This document shows positions 35,674 through 46,164 of a DNA stretch of 64,000 nt, piece after piece. Origin of the DNA: CAZRQL01 sp964602415 (GTDB lineage: Bacteria; Bacteroidota; Bacteroidia; Cytophagales; Flammeovirgaceae). A program made the translations under genes and the position numbers. The notes below the pieces were generated by a model. The model made no database searches, was not told where the DNA came from, and saw only the letters and a program-made list of their open reading frames with translations. The DNA is taken from assembly GCA_964602415.1 (NCBI GenBank), contig CAZRQL010000007.1:49933-113932 (forward strand). The letters run 5' to 3'. Each line of letters opens with the position of its first letter. Position 1 is the stretch's first letter.

Positions 35674-38600
35674 ATGAGAAAAAAACTATTATTATTGGGT
35701 GTGCTACTCTTTTTTGGGTCTGTCTCGTATGCCCAAGACAGGATTTTACCTGATTTCTTTGCCCAACCGTCTGGCTTTTTCAGGCTGGTTGATGACGGAG
35801 AAAAGTTCTGCCCGGGTCAAAAATTGACCTTCAACGATAACTCCATCGCCATAGGCAATGTATTTCCTTTGGATTATGAGTGGACGTTTCCCGGCGGCAC
35901 GCCCGGCTCATCTACTGATGCTTTGGTCGAAGTAACCTACAGTTCACCGGGGACTTATGATGTAATTTTGAAAGTTAAGGGAGCAAACGGCATTACAGCC
36001 GAGATTATCAAGAGAGGTTTTGTTGTTGTTGCTAACCACGCTCGCGATGCTGTTAAAGAGGTCAGGGATGGCTTTGAGTACTTTGCTTTCGACCGTTCTT
36101 CGCCCAACGGATGGAGACAAGGAAGAGAGAGGGATGAGTTTGGTAACCCTATTTGGCGAATAGGCCGACATGGGATATTTAGGAGGGTTGTTTATGACAC
36201 CAATATAGTAGTAGTAAGAGAAAAACCACGTTGCACTCGCACAGAATTGGTTCCCAGACCTGAAAATTTGGTCAATACAGGAACATCTTCTCGGTCAGCT
36301 ATTTGCAATGTTTTTGAAGATACCGTCAACGCTCCAAACAATGTTCCGACCCGTGAGGGTGAGTTTAGGCTTTATCCCCCTGTAATAGACTCTCGCTCAA
36401 ACAATGGAGGATTAGATATTTCTTTTGATTACGCTACTCAGGCTCGCACGAGACCTCAAGGCCCTTGTCAAGGAACTTGGGCAGGCGCATTGGTGATTAC
36501 CTTTAGGGATGCCTGCGACGCTTCAGGATTTGATGACAACAATATAATTGCTCGCTTGGATTGCTTCAATACCCCTATGCAGTGGCCACCTATGGCTTCC
36601 GGCGGGGCAGGAGCACCACCCTATTTAATCCGTTCCGGCAATCCCGCTGCTCCTATACCTGCAGGCCATTGGCTTTCATTGAGAACGTTTGTTCGCGATG
36701 TAACACCTTATGATTTTGTGGAGCTTGAACTTAAGTACATCTCACAGGGAGGACACAATCTTTACATTGATAATTTCGTAGCAGTACCTATCTTCTGTCC
36801 AATAGCCAGAGCAGAGATTGAGCCGTCTACTATGGTTAAACCTTATCCTGTTCCTATCCCCGGTCCTCGCTATAACTGCTCAGAAGAGCCTGCTGTCACC
36901 ATCACCAACCGAAGCATAACTTTTGGACCTGATGGGTTGGAGTTTGACTGGATTTTTGATGCTGTTTTGGACACTTTTAGGAGAAAAGGCACAAGAGAGG
37001 TTTGTTCAGGCGACACCACAATCTTTGAAGAATATGATGTGATTGACAGCATCATGTGGAGACCCAGGGCACAAAATGTGGACTCTGTACGCCAACAAAC
37101 AGGCGTAGGCAATGAATTTGATTTGAAAGTAACACTCAGGGATACAAGGGAAGTTACGGTTATTTATCCTCTACCCAAGCCCGTTTCTCCCGATGACCCA
37201 ATACCGGCAGACAAGATTTACCGGACCGTACTTGTAGCCCGCAAACGAGGTTGTAAGCCTGATACCACTTTGGCCGCCTATCCCAATGGCATACCAGGGC
37301 CTCAAATCACACCTTGGCAGGGCCGAATCAAAGAGATATTTGAAAATTTTGAAACTCCGACCACACAAGCGAATTTCTTCGGCAATGATCGCTGGATAGC
37401 ACTTTCAGATTTTGGGGGCAGTGATGACCCGGGTGGCGGCCCAGGTGCAAGAAGGCCTTGGAGGATTGAGGGCAATATAGTAAGCAAAACCGGTGCCACC
37501 ACAACGGCCTTGGTAGTGCCTATAAGCCGCCAATCTGTGCTAACCCCTCCCAATCCAATCACAGGCCCCAACGAGCTTATCAGTCCTAAGTTTGATATTA
37601 GAGAATACCAATCTAAGCATATTTTGGTCTCTTTCGATTTGGCTTATGCTCCTGTTCCTTCAGCTACTGATGTTTTGGAATGGAGGTTTACAGAAAACTG
37701 CAACCCGAGTTGGAAAACAGTTTATGGGCCTAAATCAGGGCCTGAGAAAGTTGGCGGCAATGACAAACTCCAAACCACCGATGAATGGGACTTCAAAACC
37801 TCTCCTTGGCACATACCTGTCAAAAGAGATTGGCTCGAAGAGGCATTTGCTATACCCAACATCCAGAATTTCATCAGACAAAAGCAATACACCTTGGCCA
37901 TACAGATGCGTGTGAATCCTCGCAGGGCCAGTATGATTTACATTGACAATATCAGAACACAGCCTTACGATCATGATATGATTTCTGAGTTTAGGGCAGA
38001 CAAGCGCACCAAATGCGTCAATGATGCTTATTACCTCAGACCGACAGCTTATGCTATACAAGGCACAGGTAGAACGATTACCACTTGGATATGGAAAATC
38101 GGACCCGGTTCAAATGGTACGGGCACTCCCGGCTTTGGTAAAGTTACCTACACTCATGGCCCTGTACTCACAGAAGATAAGCCTGATACCGTTTATATTG
38201 ATCGCCCCGGTGTATATGATGTTACTTTGACAGTGGTTGACGATAGAGGTGATTCAGTATCAAGAACGTACAAAGATTACCTCAGGGTTGTACCCTTTGA
38301 TGCGACGGTCTCAAGAATTAGAGCAGACTTCCAAGACCTTAGGGCCGTACCTACCGGATGGAGTTTAGAGGCCTCAGACGCTGCTATTTTATCTTGCAAC
38401 AGAAATGCACCTGCGCCCGCTATTTACGCCCCTACGGCCTATTCTGAGTTTGCAACCCTAACCGGTGTGACTACTCCCATTAAATTGACTCCTTCTTCTT
38501 TGAGGATTTTGAATACCGCTCCGGCAGTACGGGCACAAAAAACGATTCTCCGCACACCTATCATTGACGTAAGCGGCTACGCAAAAAATATGTTGGTAGA

Positions 38601-41600
38601 ATTTGACTATGCCCACAGACAAGTGCCTCCCATACCCAGAGCCATCAATGACCAGCTTGAGTTGATTATGACTTCTTGCGGTAGGGATGACTCAACTTTC
38701 ATTCAGATGGGCTCAGGTAGGATGTCCACAAGGGAAGGTTTTCAGACTGGATTTATTCCAGATTTCGATAACTGGAGAACACGCAGACTGGTGGTCTCTG
38801 ACGTAAGAAACAAATACGGAAACTTACGCTGGAATTTCACGGTTACCCACGACTTAGGCAATCCAATCTATCTTGACAATATCATTGTTCGCCCTGTAGG
38901 GGACGTGGTGGCTGAATTTAGAGGCCCTCTTGACGATGACATTAGGAAAAATGTAACTGGTCGTCCCGGTACGAAGGCATGTGCTGATGTACCCATTACC
39001 TTTATTAGTACCTCTTATGTAGTCAATGCTAATAGAAACCGCGATATCGCTTACAAGTGGATAGCCGAGGGTGCGGAATACCTGTCGCCTGACGATGAGG
39101 CTGAGGTTACGGTCAAGTACCCCAAAACCGGCAACTATGCTCTGACGCTAATAGCTACTTCACGCATAAGCGGTGATTCAGATACCCTGTTTATTGACAA
39201 ATATGTAGAGGTGGTCGAAATACCCGGCCAAAACGTAACAGGTCGCTATCCGAAAAACTTACGAGAAGATTTTGAAGGCACATTTGCTGAAAACAGTTGG
39301 GAAATTCCTAAGCCCACTGTTACCATAGGAACTACCAGTGCGCCTACTTGGCAGCTCATAAGAGGCACCAGTGCCTACGGTGTGGGACGAGGAGCGGCCT
39401 TCATTGACAACCATGCCTTTAATTTTGGCCCTCAGGATACCACTTTCCTTATCACAAGACCGATTGATGTGAGGGGTACAGACTTTATTCAGCTTGATTT
39501 TGATTATGCCTACGACTACCGTGCCAACCCGACAGCAAGAGACCAACTGCAAGTATATGGTTCTTACAACTGTGGGCTTGATCTTACAGAGTTGCTGTTT
39601 GATGGTTCGACAGGGTTTAGCTCTGTGCAGTTCCCGGGTAGCGCACCCGCCAACCCCGCATTTGTGCCCAAGAACTTCGATTGGAAGCACGCAACCGTTT
39701 GGAACAGGCAAGTGCGCTTTTCTGAGGAGGGTATCAACTTGATTAAGATATACTTTATCAACCGCCCCAGAAACAACAATAGGATATACATTGACAATGT
39801 CTCTGTAAGGCACGTTGGGGGCGTTGAACCTCAGGCTAAAGCCCGTGAACTTCAGAACTGCGTAGGTTTTCCTGTACAGTTTTTGGATGATTCCTATTCT
39901 CCAAGCGGAGAGCCTATTGTAGAATGGGAGTGGCAGTTCCCCGGTGGAACGCCTTCTACTTCCAAAGAGAGAAATCCAAGAGTCATCTACAATACCCCCG
40001 GATTTAAGGATGTCACTTTGACTGTCAAATCTGCGAGCTACACAGTTACCAAAACGCTGAAAGATGTGGTTCAGGTTGGGCAATTTATATCTCAAAGGAG
40101 TTTTAGCCTCTTAGAAGACTTTGAAAAGTTCACCAACTGTTCACTGTATGACAGGAACTCTGGGTGGAGAATTGATCCACCTAAAACAGATAGCTGTTTG
40201 TTGAGTTGTAACACAGCTTGTTTTGACAATGGCGGATACGAAGATGGCTGGATGTTGAAAAACTATACCATTGGTGGACAGGTAAATAAGGCGATTGTTA
40301 TGAACAATGCCTATTTCCGCAAGCCCGGCAGGACGCTGAACTTGGGTCTATTGGATGCCTCATCGCTCTACACCCCCAATTTGCAGGTCAGTGGCCGTAC
40401 TCACTTAAGGATTAGGTTTGATTATGCTTATACATATTTCAACAATGGCAGCGGCAACCCCAGATACGATTCTTTGGAGATAGAGTACACGACTGACTGT
40501 GGTGCTACTTGGAGGACTGCTTGGAAAAGCGGCGGTAAGGATTTGGCAACAGTAAATCCGGCCATTCTTGCAGAACCCAATCCACCTATAGCCGGACAGC
40601 CCCCGCGCAGGTATTTCGTACCCGGTGTGAGAGGCGATTGGAGGAATCAACTCATCGAAGTACCTTTCTTCAATGCGAGAAGTTTTACAGATACAACAGG
40701 GGCGCGCTCTGCCCAGGCAATACAGTTGCGCTTCAAATGTACCCCAGATAGAGGCAATCAACTCTGGTTGGACAATATTTTTGTCGAGACTTATGATGTT
40801 GGAGAGCCTATTGCGCAGTTTGTATCTGAGCTTAGCAATCGCTTGACACGCAAAGATTCAATCTACACCGGTGCAAAAGTTCGCTTCTTTGACCGCTCAC
40901 TGAGAGAACCAAGTGCATGGGTCTGGAATCTTCCCGGTAGCAACAGGCCAATCGTAAACACACGCAACGCTGAGGTAAGTTATTCAAGACCGGGTGTGTA
41001 CGACATTTCGCTTACAGCTACCAACAGCTATGGCAAGAATACACTCACACGCCGCAGGGCAATTACTGTTATACCCTACGATGGATTTATTGATACCTTG
41101 CGCAACAATAGAGGCGACAACGATGGCTTTGGTTTTACTCCAAGGTTGGATGAGTACGATTATCAATTGGGCTATGTATCGGGACATAACCAGAAAAAGG
41201 CACAGCAGTTTGCTGAGTACTTCAGTTATTTCCACCCACTCAATAAGTTACTTTGGGCAGAGTATTCTTTTGGGGTTGCTAAGTCAAGACGTCTGGATGA
41301 CGCTACCCTTGAGTTGGTCGTTTGGGATACAGACGGCACAGGGCCTGATGGTAAACCTAACGGATCACCCGGTACCGAGCTCTACAATGCTAGTATTAGC
41401 AAAAACGGTAGTGCTGTTGTACCTATCAAAGAGATACATGATCTCATAGACGGTAAATCCATTAAAGCCATTGCGGACTCAGTAGTCTATAAATTCAGAT
41501 ATGACTTTGACCCCGCCCCAATAGTTGACAGAGAGTTCTTTATTGGATACAGAGTCAACTACAATGATGATTTGGATACGGTGGCCATTATTGCCTCGCG

Positions 41601-42081
41601 CCTTCAAGGCCCCAACTACGTCAATGAACGCGGAGCTTCTATCCACTCTGCTTGGAGCAAACACGAAAGACCTTTTGAATTTTTAGGCTGGGACGAGTTG
41701 GGTAACAACTTAGGTACAGACATTCCCAAACAAGTATTTGGGAACCAATTTACCAGATTGGCTTCCGGCTATACTTATTGGATATACACTTACTTAGGTG
41801 CTAACTACGACACCACTACAGGATTGGACGAGTCCGAGATAGCTTCAAAGATTATTCTTTATCCCAACCCAACAGCCGGTCGCCTATCTATTATGACCGA
41901 TGGTGTTGAAATTAAGTCTTATACTTTCTTCAACACAGTTGGGCAGATGGTGTTGACAAGTGATGAAAATTCCAACCTTAGACATTTGGATATTTCCATG
42001 TTGCCATCGGGTATGTATCTGATTAGTTTGGAGACAGACCAAGGCAGGGTTGTCAAAAAGGTCATGCTGGCAAGGCCGTAG
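35674..42081 (+). CDS. Giant modular T9SS cargo: PKD and jelly-roll (anchor-J-like) domains
   Basis: The protein has 2,135 residues from the ATG at 35674. A signal peptide (KLLLLGVLLFFGSVSYA) is followed by about six PKD-type domains alternating with five jelly-roll domains of the cleaved-adhesin/choice-of-anchor-J type. Each jelly roll begins EDFE...GW and ends in YIDNI or LDNI; PKDs show EWTFPGGTP or EWQFPGGTPS and PGxYDVTL. A last unique region leads to a type A T9SS C-terminal sorting domain (IILYPNPTAGRLSIM, then SMLPSGMYLISLET and VKKVMLAR). It should be exported by Sec, then across the outer membrane by T9SS, and cleaved or anchored at the surface. An adhesin or matrix role is likely. 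Confidence 0.85.
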   Translation: MRKKLLLLGVLLFFGSVSYAQDRILPDFFAQPSGFFRLVDDGEKFCPGQKLTFNDNSIAIGNVFPLDYEWTFPGGTPGSSTDALVEVTYSSPGTYDVILKVKGANGITAEIIKRGFVVVANHARDAVKEVRDGFEYFAFDRSSPNGWRQGRERDEFGNPIWRIGRHGIFRRVVYDTNIVVVREKPRCTRTELVPRPENLVNTGTSSRSAICNVFEDTVNAPNNVPTREGEFRLYPPVIDSRSNNGGLDISFDYATQARTRPQGPCQGTWAGALVITFRDACDASGFDDNNIIARLDCFNTPMQWPPMASGGAGAPPYLIRSGNPAAPIPAGHWLSLRTFVRDVTPYDFVELELKYISQGGHNLYIDNFVAVPIFCPIARAEIEPSTMVKPYPVPIPGPRYNCSEEPAVTITNRSITFGPDGLEFDWIFDAVLDTFRRKGTREVCSGDTTIFEEYDVIDSIMWRPRAQNVDSVRQQTGVGNEFDLKVTLRDTREVTVIYPLPKPVSPDDPIPADKIYRTVLVARKRGCKPDTTLAAYPNGIPGPQITPWQGRIKEIFENFETPTTQANFFGNDRWIALSDFGGSDDPGGGPGARRPWRIEGNIVSKTGATTTALVVPISRQSVLTPPNPITGPNELISPKFDIREYQSKHILVSFDLAYAPVPSATDVLEWRFTENCNPSWKTVYGPKSGPEKVGGNDKLQTTDEWDFKTSPWHIPVKRDWLEEAFAIPNIQNFIRQKQYTLAIQMRVNPRRASMIYIDNIRTQPYDHDMISEFRADKRTKCVNDAYYLRPTAYAIQGTGRTITTWIWKIGPGSNGTGTPGFGKVTYTHGPVLTEDKPDTVYIDRPGVYDVTLTVVDDRGDSVSRTYKDYLRVVPFDATVSRIRADFQDLRAVPTGWSLEASDAAILSCNRNAPAPAIYAPTAYSEFATLTGVTTPIKLTPSSLRILNTAPAVRAQKTILRTPIIDVSGYAKNMLVEFDYAHRQVPPIPRAINDQLELIMTSCGRDDSTFIQMGSGRMSTREGFQTGFIPDFDNWRTRRLVVSDVRNKYGNLRWNFTVTHDLGNPIYLDNIIVRPVGDVVAEFRGPLDDDIRKNVTGRPGTKACADVPITFISTSYVVNANRNRDIAYKWIAEGAEYLSPDDEAEVTVKYPKTGNYALTLIATSRISGDSDTLFIDKYVEVVEIPGQNVTGRYPKNLREDFEGTFAENSWEIPKPTVTIGTTSAPTWQLIRGTSAYGVGRGAAFIDNHAFNFGPQDTTFLITRPIDVRGTDFIQLDFDYAYDYRANPTARDQLQVYGSYNCGLDLTELLFDGSTGFSSVQFPGSAPANPAFVPKNFDWKHATVWNRQVRFSEEGINLIKIYFINRPRNNNRIYIDNVSVRHVGGVEPQAKARELQNCVGFPVQFLDDSYSPSGEPIVEWEWQFPGGTPSTSKERNPRVIYNTPGFKDVTLTVKSASYTVTKTLKDVVQVGQFISQRSFSLLEDFEKFTNCSLYDRNSGWRIDPPKTDSCLLSCNTACFDNGGYEDGWMLKNYTIGGQVNKAIVMNNAYFRKPGRTLNLGLLDASSLYTPNLQVSGRTHLRIRFDYAYTYFNNGSGNPRYDSLEIEYTTDCGATWRTAWKSGGKDLATVNPAILAEPNPPIAGQPPRRYFVPGVRGDWRNQLIEVPFFNARSFTDTTGARSAQAIQLRFKCTPDRGNQLWLDNIFVETYDVGEPIAQFVSELSNRLTRKDSIYTGAKVRFFDRSLREPSAWVWNLPGSNRPIVNTRNAEVSYSRPGVYDISLTATNSYGKNTLTRRRAITVIPYDGFIDTLRNNRGDNDGFGFTPRLDEYDYQLGYVSGHNQKKAQQFAEYFSYFHPLNKLLWAEYSFGVAKSRRLDDATLELVVWDTDGTGPDGKPNGSPGTELYNASISKNGSAVVPIKEIHDLIDGKSIKAIADSVVYKFRYDFDPAPIVDREFFIGYRVNYNDDLDTVAIIASRLQGPNYVNERGASIHSAWSKHERPFEFLGWDELGNNLGTDIPKQVFGNQFTRLASGYTYWIYTYLGANYDTTTGLDESEIASKIILYPNPTAGRLSIMTDGVEIKSYTFFNTVGQMVLTSDENSNLRHLDISMLPSGMYLISLETDQGRVVKKVMLARP

Positions 42082-42100
42082 CAAGAGTTTTGGTTTTTTT

Positions 42101-42134
42101 AAAAGCCCGAATCAATTTGATTCGGGCTTTTTTT
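42101..42134 (+). terminator. Rho-independent terminator of the cargo gene
   Basis: A 15-bp palindrome AAAAGCCCGAATCAA / TTGATTCGGGCTTTT is followed by more T on the plus strand. It lies 20 bases after the stop codon. Confidence 0.88.
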
Positions 42135-42187
42135 ATACCACGATTAACGGGCTTAAATAGAATTTAGGCTTAATTTGCATTGTTTTT

Positions 42188-45103
42188 ATGAAAGTATCAG
42201 TTGAAGCTGCGCATGAAGTGGTTGTTTCTTTCTGCTGGCATGATTTTCTGGGCTATATTTTTGAAACTTATGCAGTTGAGTTAGACAACCATGGCGAGTT
42301 TACCTTGTGTTGTCAATATGCTTCCTGTGAAAACGCAGATTCTTTTGTCATTAAGCCGGGGTACAGACAAATTATAGAGTTGGTGGATTCTATTCAGCCA
42401 ATGCGAATCTTCAAAAAATATAACACTACCAAATCTGTCAATGACGCAGACTCTTTTTTTAGAAAATTGAAGAATGCGGAAAAAGGAGCTGATAAATTGA
42501 TGGCAGATGAAATAAAAAAATATGTAAGTCGTCGCAGGGGTGAAATATTGGCTAAATTGAAAGGGGACTACATTTATGAGTTTACCAAAGACAGATACCC
42601 CCAAAAAAAACGGTATCGGGTGGATGTTGAAAAAGCAAGCGTGCTTTTTCACTTCAGACGCAACGAACAAGGCACCAATTATTTTCCGACCATCAGACAT
42701 GGAAACCAAATGTTGGTCATGCACAAATACAGGAATGAGATTTTGTGCGACTTGCCGGCTTGGCTCTGGCTGGACGACAAAATCATCGAACTCAGTGGAG
42801 AGGTAAATGCAAAAAAACTTCAGCCGTTTCAGAAAAAAAACCATGTGTTTGTTCCTAAAAGACTGGAGCATGAGTTTTTTTCAAAGTTTGGTATGACACT
42901 GGTTGAATCTTTTGACGTAATGGCAGACGGTGGATTGGAAGTGATAGAATGCAGACCTAAGCCTACAGCCGTTTTGACTGTAAAAGAGGTTGCTTTTCCA
43001 AGACAAGCCGGTTTTTTTGACAATGAGCAAGCTATCAGCGATGTTTTTTTAAACTTTGAGTTGTTTTTCCGATACGAAAATAAAGAATACCCTTTAGAGA
43101 CAAGTTCTGAGTCAAAAGCAAGGGTAAATCTAACGCAAACACAAAAAGGGTTTGTTTTTGAGAAGGTACATAGAGACTCTTTATTTGAAGGGCAAACGGC
43201 AGCCTTTATTAAGGGATTAGATTTGGATATAAGCCGAGGCAAAATATCCAAAAGATTTGCAGAAGGCATTGTATGGTTTTCTCAAAACTTAAAGCAGTTG
43301 GAAGATGCAGCCATAGAGGTTTGTCAGCAACTTACAATGGGACAAATCTCATCTCTGCAACCTTCGCTTGAACTGAATTTAGAAGAAAGGATTGACTGGT
43401 TTGAGCTAAATGGGGCTGTTAGGATTGGGGAGTTTGAGATCAGTTTTGCAGACTTGTTGTTGGCTGTCAAGCGCAAGGAGATTTTTCTAAAGATTCCCAA
43501 CGGACAACTTGTTGCTATTCCTCAGCTCTGGATTGAGAGGCTTCATCATCTTTCTGAAATTGCCAAACAAGAACGCGGTTCTGTGCAAATCAAAAAGCAC
43601 CATTTGGCCATCATTTCTCAGATACAAGAAGGGCAAGGGTTTAAAATTCAAAGTCAAAGCGCCTTCGAAAAACTCATCACCGAAGAAATTGAGGAAAGCC
43701 CTCTGCCAAAAGAGTTTGCGGGTGTGCTTAGGCCTTATCAGAAAAAAGGCTTTGATTGGCTAATGAAATTGTATAAACTGGGCTTGGGGGGATGTTTGGC
43801 AGATGATATGGGTTTGGGCAAAACCATACAGTGCCTTGCCTTGTTGCAGACGGTTGTCAACGAGCACCCCCGTCAATCTTCGCTGCTTATCATGCCTACC
43901 AGCCTACTGCACAACTGGGAGAGAGAAATAAAAAAATTTGCACCCAAGCTCACTTACAAAATATACGCCGGTAGTTCCAGAGCCAAAGACGAAAGGATGT
44001 TTTATGAGAACAACCTCATCCTCACCACCTACACCACAGCCAGAATAGACATTGATGTATTGGAAAAAATCCGCTTTGCTTATATCATACTTGACGAATC
44101 GCAGACCATCAAAAATCCAGCCTCTCAGACTACCATAGCCTTAAAAAGGCTTGTTTCCAACCGCAAAATTCTTCTTTCCGGTACGCCTTTGCAAAATTCA
44201 ACGCTCGATTTGTGGACACAAATGGATTTTGCAAACCACGGCATTTTAGGCTCTCAAAACTACTTCAGGAATACATTTTTGAATCCCATCGAACGGGAGG
44301 GTGACAAAGCCAAGGCCCTTCATCTCAACAATATCATTAAACCCTTAATTTTGAGGCGTACCAAAGAGCAGGTAGCCAAAGATTTGCCCGACAAAATCGA
44401 GGAAGTGGTGTACTGTGATATGACAACCGCCCAGTTTGAGACATACGAGAAGGTCAAAAATCAAGTGCGCAGTGAGTTGCTGTTAGGGTTTCAAGAAATA
44501 GGTATCAACAAAATGAGAATTAAGGTAATTGAGGCTCTGACCCGTCTGAGACAGATTGCCAACCACCCAAAGCTGGCCGATGAGCAATACGACCAAGATT
44601 CAGGCAAATTTGAAGAGGTCATGCACAGGATAGAGAGTGTAATAGCTGAAAATCATAAAGTTTTGATCTTTAGTCAGTTTACTAAACACCTTGCTCTTTT
44701 TACTTCTGAACTCAGCCGCAACAATGTGCCTTTTTGTTACCTTGATGGACAGACCCGCAACCGCCAAGAAGTAGTAGATAGATTTCAGAGCAATGACAAC
44801 TGCCATTTGTTTTTTATCTCGCTCAAAGCTGGTGGGGTTGGGCTTAATATTACGGCTGCTGATTACGTATTTATTTTAGACCCTTGGTGGAATCCCGCTG
44901 CTGAGTCTCAGGCCGTAGATAGGGCGCACAGAATAGGACAAACCAAAAAAGTATTCGTTTACCGCTTCATCAGTCAGGGGACAGTGGAAGACAAAATCCG
45001 AATGTTGCAAGAGCGTAAAAAAATACTGGCAGATGCTTTGGTTCAAGTGGATGAAAGCATTGTTAAAAAACTGAGTGAGAATGAAATAGACATGCTGTTG
45101 TGA
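42188..45103 (+). CDS. SNF2-family helicase/ATPase
   Basis: The protein has 971 residues. The C-terminal half is a SWI2/SNF2 motor: Walker A LADDMGLGKTIQCL (about 538-547), DESQ Walker B at about 636, LLSGTPLQNSTLDLW (motif III), LIFSQFTKHLALF, LKAGGVGLNITAADYVFILD and DRAHRIGQTKKVFVYR (motif VI). The N-terminal 480 residues are the bacterial SNF2-associated region of unknown fold. Such ATPases translocate on double-stranded DNA and remodel bound proteins. The stop overlaps the glycosyltransferase start (TGATG), so translation is coupled. Confidence 0.9.
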   Translation: MKVSVEAAHEVVVSFCWHDFLGYIFETYAVELDNHGEFTLCCQYASCENADSFVIKPGYRQIIELVDSIQPMRIFKKYNTTKSVNDADSFFRKLKNAEKGADKLMADEIKKYVSRRRGEILAKLKGDYIYEFTKDRYPQKKRYRVDVEKASVLFHFRRNEQGTNYFPTIRHGNQMLVMHKYRNEILCDLPAWLWLDDKIIELSGEVNAKKLQPFQKKNHVFVPKRLEHEFFSKFGMTLVESFDVMADGGLEVIECRPKPTAVLTVKEVAFPRQAGFFDNEQAISDVFLNFELFFRYENKEYPLETSSESKARVNLTQTQKGFVFEKVHRDSLFEGQTAAFIKGLDLDISRGKISKRFAEGIVWFSQNLKQLEDAAIEVCQQLTMGQISSLQPSLELNLEERIDWFELNGAVRIGEFEISFADLLLAVKRKEIFLKIPNGQLVAIPQLWIERLHHLSEIAKQERGSVQIKKHHLAIISQIQEGQGFKIQSQSAFEKLITEEIEESPLPKEFAGVLRPYQKKGFDWLMKLYKLGLGGCLADDMGLGKTIQCLALLQTVVNEHPRQSSLLIMPTSLLHNWEREIKKFAPKLTYKIYAGSSRAKDERMFYENNLILTTYTTARIDIDVLEKIRFAYIILDESQTIKNPASQTTIALKRLVSNRKILLSGTPLQNSTLDLWTQMDFANHGILGSQNYFRNTFLNPIEREGDKAKALHLNNIIKPLILRRTKEQVAKDLPDKIEEVVYCDMTTAQFETYEKVKNQVRSELLLGFQEIGINKMRIKVIEALTRLRQIANHPKLADEQYDQDSGKFEEVMHRIESVIAENHKVLIFSQFTKHLALFTSELSRNNVPFCYLDGQTRNRQEVVDRFQSNDNCHLFFISLKAGGVGLNITAADYVFILDPWWNPAAESQAVDRAHRIGQTKKVFVYRFISQGTVEDKIRMLQERKKILADALVQVDESIVKKLSENEIDMLL

Positions 45104-46164
45104 TGAAGATTCTAATTTTAGCTCCCTACCCCCAAGGCCAAGCCCCTTCTCAACGATTTCGCTTTGAGCAGTATTTGGTCTTTTTGGGACAAAACGGTAT
45201 CCAATACGACTATGTCCCATTTCTGGATGAACCCACATGGGCGATTCTTCACAAGCCCGGCAGGTTTTTTTCTAAGGCTTGGGGCATCGTAAGGGCTTTT
45301 GTCAAGAGGTTTTTTTTGATGTTCAGGCTTGCGCGCTACGATTATGTTTTTATTCATCGTGAGGCATCGCACATAGGGCTGCCGGTTTTTGAGTTTTTGA
45401 TTTGGTTGAGTGGCAAAAAGATAATTTACGATTTCGACGATGCGGTATGGCTGCCCAACTATTCAGAGCACAATGCCGCTTTTCATTGGCTCAAAATGTA
45501 CGGTAAGGTTCGCTGGTCTATGCGCTGGGCTTACAAAATTGCCGCCGGCAACGATTACCTTGCTCAGTTTGCCTCTCAATACAACAAAAATGTTTGCATT
45601 CTGCCCACTACCATAGACACCGAAAACCATCATTGCCTCATCAAAGGGCATCACAGTGAGACCCCTATAGTCGGGTGGACGGGCACGCTGACCACCATGC
45701 GCTATTTGGATGGGTTGATTCCCACCCTACAAAGACTTGGGCAAGATTTTGATTTTAAGATACTTATCATTTCCAATCAATCCCCAAAGTTTGAACTCAA
45801 AGGGCTTATTTTCCAACCTTGGCGCAAAGAACAAGAAATCGAAGACCTACTCAAAATGGATGTAGGCCTCATGCCTCTTGAGGACGATATTTGGGCAAAA
45901 GGCAAATGTGGCTTCAAAGCCTTGCAATACATGGCTTTGGGCATACCCCCTATTGTCTCACCGGTGGGGGTCAATACCCAAATCGTCCGGCATGGATACA
46001 ATGGGTTCGTATGCTCCAATGAGCAGCAGTGGTATCAGGCACTCCAACAACTGCTCACAGAGCCCAAATTGCGCAGCCAAATGGGCGAAAATGCTCGCCA
46101 GACCGTGATAGACAACTATTCGGTTCTTTCGCAAAAAGAAAAATTTTTGTCTTTATTTGCTTAA
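45103..46164 (+). CDS. Family 4-type glycosyltransferase
   Basis: The protein has 353 residues from the ATG at 45103, which overlaps the SNF2 stop by one base. It has the GT-B fold: KILILAPYPQGQAPSQRFR at the N-terminus, DFDDAVW and VGWTGTLTTMRYL in the middle, and the acceptor-side nucleotide-sugar motif in PLEDDIWAKGKCGFKALQYMALGIPPI. It should transfer a sugar from a nucleotide donor to a glycan or lipid; sugars are unknown. It ends overlapping the convergent E1 gene by four bases. The pairing with SNF2 makes no obvious functional sense. Confidence 0.85.
   Translation: MKILILAPYPQGQAPSQRFRFEQYLVFLGQNGIQYDYVPFLDEPTWAILHKPGRFFSKAWGIVRAFVKRFFLMFRLARYDYVFIHREASHIGLPVFEFLIWLSGKKIIYDFDDAVWLPNYSEHNAAFHWLKMYGKVRWSMRWAYKIAAGNDYLAQFASQYNKNVCILPTTIDTENHHCLIKGHHSETPIVGWTGTLTTMRYLDGLIPTLQRLGQDFDFKILIISNQSPKFELKGLIFQPWRKEQEIEDLLKMDVGLMPLEDDIWAKGKCGFKALQYMALGIPPIVSPVGVNTQIVRHGYNGFVCSNEQQWYQALQQLLTEPKLRSQMGENARQTVIDNYSVLSQKEKFLSLFA

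Noticed and set aside
39259..40095. 278-residue open frame antisense to the T9SS cargo gene
   Set aside because: It is a shadow of the plus-strand gene: no start context, low-complexity Cys/Arg/Val-rich protein, no motif, while the sense protein has clear domains.
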